A DNA stretch of 52,257 bases, taken from NCBI GenBank assembly GCA_018363915.1, contig JAGZMY010000013.1, positions 1 to 52,257 on the forward strand, given 5' to 3'. Position numbers and translations under genes: made by a program. This DNA is from Anaerococcus vaginalis (lineage in GTDB: Bacteria > Bacillota > Clostridia > Tissierellales > Peptoniphilaceae). The notes beneath the pieces were generated by a model. That model searched no databases and was not told where the DNA came from. It was given only the letters and a program-made list of their open reading frames with translations. This document shows, piece after piece, positions 9,196-17,223 of the stretch (positions are counted from its first letter, which is position 1; each line of letters starts with the position of its first letter).

Positions 9196-11574
9196 CTAAC
9201 TACGCAAGTTTATATTTTCCTTACTTAAATCTTCTAAAAATTCTTTTTCAATTTTTTCTACTTCTTTATCTTTTAATGTAGCGTCATTTTTACCGTAGGA
9301 AACTTTGTAAGAAATTGATTTTTGTCCCTCATCAATTTGACTTCCAGTATAAATATCAAATATTTCTATATTACGAACAAGCCCTTTTGCTTTTTCAATA
9401 ATTATATCTTCAATTTTTTGACTTTCTACATTCCTATCACAAGTAAATGAATAATCACGTAAAATTGATGGGAATTTTGAAAGAGCCTTGTATTTTACTT
9501 GGTCAATTTTTTTATCTTTAATCATAGAAAGATCAATTTCAAGTGCCAAGGCTGGATTTTTGATTTTAAATTCTTCCATAACTTCATAGGAAATTTGTCC
9601 CATAATACCAATTTTTTCTCCATCAAGATAAATATTTGCACATCTTCCTGGGTGGAAAGTCTTTATATTTTCTTCAGTTTCAAATCTAAATCCATAAAAA
9701 CCAGTTTTTTTCATAGCTTTAATAAAGAAATCTTTCAAATCATAAAAAGAATAATCCCCATAAAGACCCATAGTCAAATATTGTTTTTCTTCTGGAAGGT
9801 CAGCTCCATCTTTAATAAAGGCAGTTCCAATTTCATAAAATCTCAAATCATTTTGTTTTTTGGAAATATTTTTATAAAAAGTATCTAGCATATTTGAAAG
9901 AAGGGTTGTTCTCATTACAGAATAATCTTCTCCCAAAGGATTTATAATTTTTATATAATCTCTTAATTTAGAATTATCATCAACTAATAATTTGTCATAA
10001 TCTCTTGGAGAAATAAATGAATAGGTTGTAATTTCTGAGAATTTTTGTCCAAATAAATTATTTTTTAATTCATCTTTCAATAATCTCATAGGAGTTTTTT
10101 CTCCTCTTTGCAAAGATGAATAAAGTGGTTTTGACTCAACTTTTCCCATTCCATAAAGTCTTGCAACTTCTTCAATTAAATCAGCCTCAATTGAAATATC
10201 CATTCTAAAGTTTGGAATATTTGCTTCAATTGTGTCATCATCAATATCCTTAACATCAAATTCCAAATCTTTCAAATAAGAAATAGCCTCATCTTTTGAA
10301 AAATCTCTTCCAATTAAAGAATTTAGTCTAGAAATTCTAAGTTTCACCTTGTTTTCTGGACTTTCTTTTATTCCTTCATCAAAATGATCTTCTAAGACTT
10401 CTCCAATTCCAAGATCAGTTATAAGTTTCATAACTCTTTTTGATGCAAAGTCTGCATTTTCTACAGAAATTTCTTTTTCAAATCTTGAAGAAGCCTCACT
10501 TCTTAAATTTAAAAATTTGGAAGATTTTCTAATATTATCAGAATCGAAATTTGCTGATTCAAGAAGGATAGTTTTTGTATTTTCTGTAATTTCACTATCC
10601 ATTGATCCCATAATTCCAGCAAGACCAATCGCTTCCTTTCCATCAGAAATTACCAAAACTTCCTCATTTAATTTTCTTTCTTCTCCGTCAAGAGTTTTAA
10701 TAATCTCTCCTTTTTTTGCATCTCTTACAATTATTTTTCTATCATGTAAAGTTTCAAGATCGTAAGCGTGAAGAGGTTGTCCGGTTTCAAGCATTACAAA
10801 ATTTGTAATATCTACAACATTATTTACAGGTCTCATTCCAGCAAGCATCAAACAATTTTTAAGCCATTGAGGAGATTCGCCAACTTTTACATTTTTAATA
10901 ATTCTTCCTGTAAATCTTTTACAATTTTCAGATTTAATTTCAATTCCATTAAAGTAATCTTCTTTTTTATCAGAAACTGTTGGATATTCTAATGATGGGT
11001 AGGTGATTTTTTTATCAAAAGATGCAGCAGATTCCCTTGCCATTCCAATAATTGAAAGACAATCAGGTCTATTTGGAGTAATTTCATATTCAATTACTGG
11101 AGTATTTGAAAATAAAACTTCAACGGCAGGAGTTCCTGGTTCAAATTTTCCAGATAAAACTATAACTCCATCTTTTGATTTTTTTTCAATAACTGAATCA
11201 TCATAACCTATTTCTTTGTATGATGTAAGCATACCTTGGCTTACAATTCCAAAAAATTCATGGTCATCAATTTTTTGTCCGTTAATTTCTGATCCTGATT
11301 TAATTACTATAAGATAGTCGCCTTCTTTTGTATTTTTTGCAGAAGTTACTATAGTAATTTCTTCTCCAACATCAATTGTAAGAACAAATAATTTGTCGGC
11401 ATTTGGATGTTTTTCTTGTTTTAAAACTTTTCCTACAACAAGGCCATCAAGTTTATCAGAAATAAAATTTACACTTTCAACGTGTGATCCTGTCTCTGAT
11501 AATCTATCTGTAATTGTTTTTAAATCTTCGTCTAATTTTATATAATCATTTTGCCAAATTAAAGGTACTAACAT
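9196..11574 (-). CDS. pheT: Phenylalanyl-tRNA synthetase beta subunit
   Basis: This 792-residue protein has the usual bacterial PheT layout: an N-terminal tRNA-binding (EMAP-like) domain (VGKVLKQEKHPNADKLFVLTIDVG, about 48-71), the B3/B4 editing module, the B5 domain and the C-terminal ferredoxin-fold anticodon-binding domain (KALSKFPSILRDYSFTCD, about 697-714). It forms the alpha2-beta2 enzyme with the PheS subunit encoded 8 bases upstream. Both genes should be controlled by the T-box leader at 12630-12822. Confidence 0.97.
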   Translation of the reverse strand: MLVPLIWQNDYIKLDEDLKTITDRLSETGSHVESVNFISDKLDGLVVGKVLKQEKHPNADKLFVLTIDVGEEITIVTSAKNTKEGDYLIVIKSGSEINGQKIDDHEFFGIVSQGMLTSYKEIGYDDSVIEKKSKDGVIVLSGKFEPGTPAVEVLFSNTPVIEYEITPNRPDCLSIIGMARESAASFDKKITYPSLEYPTVSDKKEDYFNGIEIKSENCKRFTGRIIKNVKVGESPQWLKNCLMLAGMRPVNNVVDITNFVMLETGQPLHAYDLETLHDRKIIVRDAKKGEIIKTLDGEERKLNEEVLVISDGKEAIGLAGIMGSMDSEITENTKTILLESANFDSDNIRKSSKFLNLRSEASSRFEKEISVENADFASKRVMKLITDLGIGEVLEDHFDEGIKESPENKVKLRISRLNSLIGRDFSKDEAISYLKDLEFDVKDIDDDTIEANIPNFRMDISIEADLIEEVARLYGMGKVESKPLYSSLQRGEKTPMRLLKDELKNNLFGQKFSEITTYSFISPRDYDKLLVDDNSKLRDYIKIINPLGEDYSVMRTTLLSNMLDTFYKNISKKQNDLRFYEIGTAFIKDGADLPEEKQYLTMGLYGDYSFYDLKDFFIKAMKKTGFYGFRFETEENIKTFHPGRCANIYLDGEKIGIMGQISYEVMEEFKIKNPALALEIDLSMIKDKKIDQVKYKALSKFPSILRDYSFTCDRNVESQKIEDIIIEKAKGLVRNIEIFDIYTGSQIDEGQKSISYKVSYGKNDATLKDKEVEKIEKEFLEDLSKENINLRS

Positions 11575-11582
11575 AATCCCTC

Positions 11583-12605
11583 CTAGAATTGCTCAATAAA
11601 TCTTTTGTCATTATCAAATAGTAATCTAATATCATCTAGTCCGTACTTAACCATGGCAATTCTATCAACTCCAAGACCAAAGGCAAAACCAGTATATTTT
11701 TCACTATCTATTCCACAATTTTCTAATACATTTGGATGAACCATTCCTCCACCCAAAAGTTCCATTGACCAACCAGTATTTGAACAAGCAGGACATCCCT
11801 TGCCACCACAAATTGGACAAGTTACATCTACTTCAAGAGATGGTTCTGTAAATGGAAAATGATGAGGACGATAACGCATTTTCATTTGGTCACCAAACAT
11901 TTCTTTTATAAAAGTTTCAAGAGTTGCTTTTAAATTTGCAAGTGATACATTTTCATCAACAACCAAACATTCCAATTGATGAAACATTGGAGAGTGAGTT
12001 GCATCTACTTCATCATTTCTAAAAACTCTTCCAGCTGAAACCATTTTTATTGGAAGTTTTCCTTCATTCATCACACGAATTTGCATACTTGATGTGTGAG
12101 GACGAAGAAGTGTATTTTCATTTATATAAAAAGTATCAGAAAGTGATCTTGATGGGTGATTTTTTGGAGAATTTAAATCATCAAAAACATTTTTCACCGT
12201 ATCAATTTCTGGTCCTTCAACAACGTCAAAGCCCATATTTTGAAAAATTTCTTCAAGCTCTGCCATTGTTTGATTTATAACTGAAAAATGTCCGCTAGAA
12301 TAAAGGTCGAAATTTGCAGTTACATCAATTTTTTCTTCTTTTATTTTTTTATCAAGAAGAATTTTTTTAATTTCTTCTTTTCTTTTTTCTAATTTTTCTT
12401 CAACTTCTTTTGATATTTCATTTATTAATTTACCAGCCATCGGCTTTTCTTCATTAGATAATTTTGAAATATTTTTCTTTAATGAAGTTATTTCTCCTTT
12501 TTTTCCTAAATATTTAACTCTTAATTCTTCCAGATTTTTTAAACCATCTGTACTTTCAATAGCCTTTTTTGCATCTTTGACTAAGGCTTGTAATTGTTCT
12601 TTCAT
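11583..12605 (-). CDS. pheS: Phenylalanyl-tRNA synthetase alpha subunit
   Basis: The 340-residue class II catalytic subunit shows motif 2 (RVFRNDEVDATHSPMFHQLE), motif 3 (GLGVDRIAMVKYGLDDIR near the C-terminus) and the Phe-binding FTEPSLEVDV segment. A CPICGGKGCPACSNTGW insertion with four cysteines precedes GGGMVHP; this Cys-rich insertion is common in Firmicute PheS. AAAGGAG stands before the ATG. It is transcribed from a leader with a T-box and terminator directly upstream. Confidence 0.97.
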   Translation of the reverse strand: MKEQLQALVKDAKKAIESTDGLKNLEELRVKYLGKKGEITSLKKNISKLSNEEKPMAGKLINEISKEVEEKLEKRKEEIKKILLDKKIKEEKIDVTANFDLYSSGHFSVINQTMAELEEIFQNMGFDVVEGPEIDTVKNVFDDLNSPKNHPSRSLSDTFYINENTLLRPHTSSMQIRVMNEGKLPIKMVSAGRVFRNDEVDATHSPMFHQLECLVVDENVSLANLKATLETFIKEMFGDQMKMRYRPHHFPFTEPSLEVDVTCPICGGKGCPACSNTGWSMELLGGGMVHPNVLENCGIDSEKYTGFAFGLGVDRIAMVKYGLDDIRLLFDNDKRFIEQF

Positions 12606-12629
12606 TTTTTCTCCTTTAATTTTTGGTAC

Positions 12630-12822
12630 AAAAAAACTGCCCTGTAAAAGGACAGAATAATCTGCGGTACCACCTAATTTGATTGTAATAATCCACTCAA
12701 TAATTATAACGCATTACCGTCTCAACTACTTAATTCGTATCAAAGCTAGGCGGGGAATTACTATACCGTTACAAGGTGGCCTCTCATCATCTACCACTTG
12801 CTTTACTTGGATAGTATAGCTT
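12630..12822 (-). promoter_or_regulatory. T-box riboswitch leader of pheST
   Basis: On the minus strand the T-box core AGGTGGTACCGCAG lies at 12662-12675, followed by an intrinsic terminator (stem 12637-12642 with 12650-12655, T-run 12630-12636) just before the pheS ribosome binding site. Established T-box logic is that uncharged tRNA pairs with the UGGN bulge and stabilises the antiterminator. The bulge here reads UGGU, which fits a tRNA with discriminator A, as tRNA-Phe has. The upstream boundary is approximate. I could not assign the specifier loop confidently. Confidence 0.9.
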
Positions 12823-13554
12823 TTATCCGCTTTGGCTAAAATTATTCATCAATATTGATGCAGCAATTGCCGCATTTAATGATTCGATTTTTCCATCCAT
12901 TTTTATGGATACAAAATCATTTGATAAATCTTTTAAAGATTTACTAATTCCATTAGCCTCGTTTCCTATTGCTAATATTATTTTATCACAAGATTTGTAA
13001 TAATCTACTGATTTTCCATTCATATCTGCCAAAATCAGTTTGTAATTTTTATCTAACAATTTTTTTAAATCATTTATTTCAAATTCGATAAAATTTAACC
13101 TAAATAGAGAACCCATACTTGCTCTAATTGTTTTTTCGTTGTATATATCTACACAAGAATTTAATAAAATTATATCCTTAAAAGAAAATGCCTCAGCACT
13201 TCTTATAATCGTGCCAAGATTTCCTGGATCTTGTATATGGTCTAAAAGTAAAATTTTATTAGAAGAAATTTCTTTTTGATTTTTTATTTTCAAACAAGCT
13301 GAAACACCTTCAGGATTTTCTAGCAAAGATAGTTTATCAAATAATTTATTTGAAAAAACTATCTTTTTAAAATTAGTTTCATAATCTTTCATATCTTCAT
13401 TTACAAAAACAAATTCACATTCAAAGTCTTTTGGAATTTGCTCTACAATTTTTATTGATTCAACTATGAAAGAATTAAACTTTTTCCTGTATTTCTTCTT
13501 TTTTAATTTATTTAAATACTTATATTTTTCGTTAGATTCTGATTTTATTATCAT
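12823..13554 (-). CDS. TrmH/SpoU family RNA methyltransferase
   Basis: The 243-residue protein is a SPOUT-class 2'-O-ribose methyltransferase. An N-terminal substrate-binding domain (SNEKYKYLNKLKKKKYRKK, about 6-24) precedes the knot domain with motifs LDHIQDPGNLGTIIRSAEAF (about 105-124), AIGNEANGIS (about 197-206) and the C-terminal SLNAAIAASILM. It uses S-adenosylmethionine on rRNA or tRNA; the target base cannot be read from sequence. Its start overlaps the rplT stop. Members downstream of rplT are common in Clostridia. The pheST T-box leader begins right after its stop. Confidence 0.92.
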   Translation of the reverse strand: MIIKSESNEKYKYLNKLKKKKYRKKFNSFIVESIKIVEQIPKDFECEFVFVNEDMKDYETNFKKIVFSNKLFDKLSLLENPEGVSACLKIKNQKEISSNKILLLDHIQDPGNLGTIIRSAEAFSFKDIILLNSCVDIYNEKTIRASMGSLFRLNFIEFEINDLKKLLDKNYKLILADMNGKSVDYYKSCDKIILAIGNEANGISKSLKDLSNDFVSIKMDGKIESLNAAIAASILMNNFSQSG

Positions 13555-13907
13555 TAAGCTGCTTGGTTAGCTAATTCTACTAATTTTGTAAATTCTTCTG
13601 GATTTGATACAGCAATTTCTGCAAGCATTTTTCTGTTTATATCTATATTTGCTTTTTTAAGATTTCCCATTAATTTAGAATAGCTTGTTCCATTTGCTCT
13701 TGCTGCTGCATTTATTCTTGCAATCCATAATTTTCTAAAATCTCTTTTTCTTCTTTTTCTTCCAATGAATGCATATTGTAAAGATTTCATTACTGCTTGG
13801 TTTGCAGTTTTGAAAAGTAATGATTTTGAACCGTAGTAACCTTTAGCTTGTTTAAGAACTTTTTTATGTCTTTTTTTAGCGTTTAATGCTCTTTTTACTC
13901 TTGCCAT
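13554..13907 (-). CDS. rplT: Large ribosomal subunit protein bL20
   Basis: The 117-residue protein begins MARVKRALNAKKRHKKVLKQAKGYY and matches L20 throughout, including the RKLWIARINAAARANG segment. L20 assembles early on 23S rRNA. In Bacillus it also represses its own operon by binding the infC leader. It lies 12 bases after rpmI in the conserved infC-rpmI-rplT order. A GGAGGAAAC site precedes the ATG. Confidence 0.98.
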   Translation of the reverse strand: MARVKRALNAKKRHKKVLKQAKGYYGSKSLLFKTANQAVMKSLQYAFIGRKRRKRDFRKLWIARINAAARANGTSYSKLMGNLKKANIDINRKMLAEIAVSNPEEFTKLVELANQAA

Positions 13908-13919
13908 TGTTTCCTCCTA

Positions 13920-14120
13920 TTAGATATTTAATAATCTTTTGATATTTTTTGTATCGCCTTTAGATGACATTGTAGATTTTCTTAATCTTCTTTTTCTTGC
14001 TGGTGTTTTTTTAGCTGTAAGGTGTCCCTTGTAAGCTTTGTGTCTTTTTATTTTTCCACTGCCTGTAACTTTAAATCTTTTTGCAGCTGCTCTTTTTGTT
14101 TTGATTTTATTCTTAGCCAT
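13920..14120 (-). CDS. rpmI: Large ribosomal subunit protein bL35
   Basis: A 66-residue, strongly basic protein (KIKTKRAAAKRFKVTGSGKI at residues 4-23) has the typical L35 sequence and size. It is the middle gene of the infC-rpmI-rplT translation operon. It starts 9 bases after infC with a good AGGAGGAAA site and should share the infC promoter and leader control. Confidence 0.98.
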   Translation of the reverse strand: MAKNKIKTKRAAAKRFKVTGSGKIKRHKAYKGHLTAKKTPARKRRLRKSTMSSKGDTKNIKRLLNI

Positions 14121-14129
14121 ATTTTCCTC

Positions 14130-14648
14130 CTATTTTTCTTCTGTCTTTGGTGAAATGAATAGTACAAGTGATCTTCCCTCCATTGCTGGTTTCTTATCAA
14201 CTTGTGCACAATCTCCAACAAATTCCATAAATTTATCTAATACATCATAGCCTAAGTTTTTATGACCCAATTCTCTACCTTTAAATCTTAATGAGACTTT
14301 TACCTTGTCTCCGTTGTTAAGAAATTTCTTTGTTTGATTAGCCTTGGTTGCTAGGTCATGATCTTCGATATTTAAGCTAAATCTTGTTTCTTTTGTTTGA
14401 GTTGTTTTTTGTTTTTTCTTATTTTCTTTAGCTTTTTTCTCTTGGTCGTATTTAAACTTCCCATAATCCATAATTCTTGCAACTGGTGGCTTAGCATTTG
14501 GTGACATTAATACTAGATCCAATTGTTTATCATAAGCCATATCCAAAGCTTCATCTTTTGATACAACTCCAATTTGTGATCCGTCTTCGTCTATAAGTCT
14601 AAGCTTATTGTCTCTAATTTCGTCATTAATTTTTAAATCTTTTATAAT
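14130..14648 (-). CDS. infC: Translation initiation factor IF-3 (non-ATG start)
   Basis: The product (about 172 residues from the proposed start) has the IF3 N-domain (DLKINDEIRDNKLRLIDEDG), a lysine-rich linker (KKAKENKKKQKTTQTKETRF) and the C-domain ending FISPKTEEK. IF3 binds the 30S subunit, blocks 50S joining and rejects non-canonical start codons. GGAGGT (14652-14657) lies directly upstream of ATT (14646-14648) and then ATA (14643-14645), giving spacings of 4 and 7 bases. One of these is the likely start, as in other bacteria where infC begins with AUU and is self-regulated. The in-frame ATG at 14684 lies inside the leader terminator hairpin and has no ribosome binding site. Confidence 0.95.
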   Translation of the reverse strand: MIKDLKINDEIRDNKLRLIDEDGSQIGVVSKDEALDMAYDKQLDLVLMSPNAKPPVARIMDYGKFKYDQEKKAKENKKKQKTTQTKETRFSLNIEDHDLATKANQTKKFLNNGDKVKVSLRFKGRELGHKNLGYDVLDKFMEFVGDCAQVDKKPAMEGRSLVLFISPKTEEK

Positions 14649-14670
14649 GTTACCTCCAAAATATTCAAAT

Positions 14671-14697
14671 AAAAAAATGGGCACTCAAAGTACCCAT
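14671..14697 (-). terminator. Attenuator hairpin in the infC leader
   Basis: A 9-bp stem (14677-14685 with 14689-14697, CAA loop in the plus-strand reading) is followed on the minus strand by seven T (14671-14677). It sits between the promoter and the infC ribosome binding site. Bases 14688-14696 (AAGTACCCA on plus) are exactly complementary to 14776-14784 (TGGGTACTT on plus), so an alternative antiterminator pairing exists in the leader RNA. Confidence 0.85.
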
Positions 14698-14796
14698 ATA
14701 AAATACAAAATATAATTAGAAAATTATTCTAACAAGAGATTGTAACCTGAAAACAAATTGTCGGCAGGTGAGTTGTGGGTACTTCTTTAACTCTCT
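14698..14796 (-). ncRNA. L20-type autoregulatory leader of the infC operon
   Basis: About 100 bases of leader RNA precede the attenuator. The early segment AAGTACCCA in the RNA can sequester the first arm of the terminator; between them lie possible L20-binding hairpins. Position and logic match the L20 leader described for Bacillus infC operons. Assignment to that family is by position and attenuator architecture, not by a covariance search. Confidence 0.7.
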
Positions 14797-14802
14797 TTTG
14801 TT

Positions 14803-14831
14803 ATGATACAAGAATTTGTATTTTTTGTCAA
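14803..14831 (-). promoter_or_regulatory. Sigma-A promoter of infC-rpmI-rplT
   Basis: On the minus strand there is a perfect -35 TTGACA (14826-14831), a 17-base spacer and -10 TATCAT (14803-14808). It is placed about 155 bases before the infC start and just before the attenuator leader. Confidence 0.9.
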
Positions 14832-14893
14832 ATATTTTTATTTGAAAATTCAATTTTAAAAATCAAAAATTTTTAAATGAAAATTTTAAATTA

Positions 14894-16270
14894 TTAAGTT
14901 CTTTCATTTAAAATTCTTGCCATTTCAACTCCTGATGCTGAAGCTTGTGATAGGGAATGTGTTACTCCCGATCCATCGCCTAGACAAAATAGATTTTTTT
15001 GGCTTGTTTCAAATTCTTCATTAACTTCTACAACTGAATTATAAAATTTAACTTCTATTCCATATAAAAGTGTATCGTCGTTTGCCATTCCTGGAGCAAT
15101 TTTATCAAGAGCATAAATCATTTCTATTATGTCATCTAATTGTCTTTTTGGCATAACTAATGACAAATCTCCAGCTGTTGCATTTAAGGTTGGTCTTAGG
15201 AAAGATTTTTTCATTCTTCTTTCTGATGATCTTCTTCCCTTTACAAGATCTCCAAATCTTTGCATCAACACTCCGCCACCTAGCATATTTGAAACTCTTG
15301 CTATTGATTCGCCATATTCATTTGAATCTTTAAATGGTTCTGTAAATTTATTTGTAACCAAAAGAGCAAAATTTGTATTTTCTGTTCTAAGTTCTGGGTT
15401 TGCATAAGAGTGACCGTTCACAGTCATAATTCCATTTGTATTTTCTGTTACAACTTCTCCATAAGGATTCATACAAAATGTTCTTACAAGATCGTTATAT
15501 TGTTTTGTTTGATAAACAATTTTTGCTTCATAAACTTTATCTGTTATGTGTTTGAAAATTTCTGCTGGAACTTCTACACGAACTCCAATATCAACCCTAT
15601 TTTTTTTCATTTCCACATCAAATTCTTGGCAAGTATCTGAAATCCATTTTGAACCAGATCTTCCTGCAGCAAGAACTAAATATTTACATTTTATTATTTC
15701 ATTCTTGTCAGTTTTTACAAAATAATATCCATCTTCAAAATCTACACTTATAACTTTTGTCATAAATTCAAAATCTACAGTATCTTTTACATAATCGTAT
15801 ATTTTTTGTAAAATTTCTCTGTTTCTTTCTGTACCAAAATGACGAACTTTTGCTGTTAATAAATGCAAATCATTTTTTAGACATTCACTTTTTAATCCTG
15901 TATTTTCTGTTGAATAAAGTGTAGCATCTCCCTTATCAAAATCCATAAGAACAGAATCTACATATTCCATTAATTTAAGAGCCTTATCTTCTCCAATATA
16001 ATTATGTAAATCTCCACCAAAATTGGTTGTTATATTATATTTTCCATCTGATAAAGTTCCTGCTCCTCCAAATCCATACATTATATTACAAGGATTGCAT
16101 CCTATACAAGAATTAACTTTTCCTTCTGATATAGGACATTTTCTAGCTTTTACTTTTCTTCCTGCATCTATTACACAAACTTTTTTTTCTGAATTTAATT
16201 TAGTAAATTCGTAGGCCATAAAAGATCCGCTAGCGCCGCTGCCTACTACAACAACATCATATTCTTTCAT
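14894..16270 (-). CDS. FAD-dependent dehydrogenase (COG2509-like)
   Basis: The 458-residue flavoprotein starts at MKEYDVVVVGSGASGSFMAYEF, whose dinucleotide-binding GxGxxG (about 8-14) follows directly after the start. GAAAGGAATATT precedes that ATG and decides this start over an in-frame upstream ATG. A cysteine cluster CPISEGKVNSCIGCNPC (about 46-62) is typical of the uncharacterised COG2509 dehydrogenases; the C-terminal GDGSGVTHSLSQASASG (about 430-446) is the second FAD-contacting motif. No substrate is known for the family. The gene is monocistronic and its stop lies about 60 bases before the infC -35 element, so the two genes are tandem. Confidence 0.85.
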   Translation of the reverse strand: MKEYDVVVVGSGASGSFMAYEFTKLNSEKKVCVIDAGRKVKARKCPISEGKVNSCIGCNPCNIMYGFGGAGTLSDGKYNITTNFGGDLHNYIGEDKALKLMEYVDSVLMDFDKGDATLYSTENTGLKSECLKNDLHLLTAKVRHFGTERNREILQKIYDYVKDTVDFEFMTKVISVDFEDGYYFVKTDKNEIIKCKYLVLAAGRSGSKWISDTCQEFDVEMKKNRVDIGVRVEVPAEIFKHITDKVYEAKIVYQTKQYNDLVRTFCMNPYGEVVTENTNGIMTVNGHSYANPELRTENTNFALLVTNKFTEPFKDSNEYGESIARVSNMLGGGVLMQRFGDLVKGRRSSERRMKKSFLRPTLNATAGDLSLVMPKRQLDDIIEMIYALDKIAPGMANDDTLLYGIEVKFYNSVVEVNEEFETSQKNLFCLGDGSGVTHSLSQASASGVEMARILNERT

Positions 16271-16301
16271 AATATTCCTTTCTTGTTTCGCATACATAAT
16301 T

Positions 16302-16310
16302 ATTATAGCA
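16302..16310 (-). promoter_or_regulatory. Extended -10 promoter of the FAD dehydrogenase gene
   Basis: On the minus strand TGCTATAAT forms an extended -10 element about 32 bases before the start codon. The -35 region is poor (TTTTGT at a 17-base spacing), which is usual with an extended -10. Confidence 0.6.
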
Positions 16311-16421
16311 TTTAAAAATAAAAAACAAAATGATTTTATTTTTAAATTTTTAAACTTATATACTTTTGCAAGCAAATTTAATATAATGATATTAATTAAA
16401 GTAGAAAGGTAGGTGAGTTTT

Positions 16422-17063
16422 TTGAAAGAAAATAAAAAAAATTTAATTTTTGCAACGATTATTTTTATTTTATCTATAATAATAGCAATTATTTTTTATG
16501 ATAGGCTTCCAGTAAGAATTCCAATTCATTATGATTTGTATGCAAATTCTAATTTTTATACAAATAAAACTAATGCTTTGTTGTTTGTGATTACTTTTAT
16601 GATTTTGCTTTATATAGCATTTTTTCTTATCATTAGCCTTGATCCAAAATCTGACAAACACGACAAAAATTATAAGCACATTTTTTTATTATTTATACCA
16701 ATTTTAAATTTTCTTATCGTAAGTTTGACTGTTTGGAAAACTTTTAATGATAATATTGATGTTGGCAGAATTTTACTTGGACTTTTTTCTTTGCTTGTAG
16801 CAATTAGCGGAATTTTTATGCCAAAAATAAAAAGAAATTATACCATGGGATTTAGGACATCTTGGGCTATGGAAGATGATTTAGTGTGGAAAAAAACTCA
16901 AAAGTTTGCAGGGATTTTATTTTTCTTTAGCGGAATTATTTCACTTACATCCTTGTCATTTTCTTTAAATATTTGCTTTTATATTTTTATAGCTAGTCTA
17001 GTAATTTCAACTTTATTTTCCTTTATTTATTCTTATTATATTTATAGGAAAATAAAAAAATAA
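16422..17063 (+). CDS. SdpI-like DUF1648 membrane protein
   Basis: The protein of about 213 residues has some six hydrophobic segments. It shows the DUF1648 motif near the N-terminus (LPVRIPIHYDLYANSNFYTNK) and the SdpI signature KIKRNYTMGFRTSWAMEDDLVWKKTQKFAG in the second half. SdpI confers immunity to the SDP toxin in Bacillus and acts in signalling with SdpR, but most homologues are uncharacterised. TTG at 16422 is the likely start because AGGTGAG stands 4 bases before it; a GTG at 16413 is the alternative. A second homologue sits at 49125-49766. No ArsR gene accompanies this copy. Confidence 0.8.
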   Translation: MKENKKNLIFATIIFILSIIIAIIFYDRLPVRIPIHYDLYANSNFYTNKTNALLFVITFMILLYIAFFLIISLDPKSDKHDKNYKHIFLLFIPILNFLIVSLTVWKTFNDNIDVGRILLGLFSLLVAISGIFMPKIKRNYTMGFRTSWAMEDDLVWKKTQKFAGILFFFSGIISLTSLSFSLNICFYIFIASLVISTLFSFIYSYYIYRKIKK

Positions 17064-17082
17064 ATTTGTAATTTTAAAATGA

Positions 17083-17143
17083 GATTTTTTGTAAGAACCT
17101 ATTAAATGTTTTTGATGAATGTTCTTACAAAGAATCTTTTTTT
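17083..17143 (+). terminator. Terminator after the first SdpI-like gene
   Basis: A long imperfect stem (17083-17098 with 17121-17136, core GTAAGAAC/GTTCTTAC) is followed by seven T (17137-17143). Confidence 0.75.
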
Positions 17144-17144
17144 C

Positions 17145-17173
17145 TTGTTTTAGATGGGGATTTGATATATAAT
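17145..17173 (+). promoter_or_regulatory. Promoter of the PEPCK-like gene
   Basis: TTGTTT (17145-17150), a 17-base spacer and a perfect -10 TATAAT (17168-17173) lie about 50 bases before the ATG at 17224, directly after the preceding terminator. Confidence 0.7.
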
Positions 17174-17223
17174 TAATAAAAATTATTAATAAAAATAGAA
17201 AAGAGTAAAGAAAGAGAGATAAA

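Noticed and set aside
12795..12830. Promoter for the Phe T-box leader (minus-strand TATACT with a weak TTTAGC upstream)
   Set aside because: CTATAC in this stretch may instead pair with GTATAG as part of the leader stem, and the -35 match is poor, so no promoter was annotated.
14649..14684. Upstream ATG start for infC at 14684
   Set aside because: It lies in the attenuator hairpin, has no ribosome binding site, and adds 12 residues absent from the IF3 family; GGAGGT points to ATT/ATA instead.
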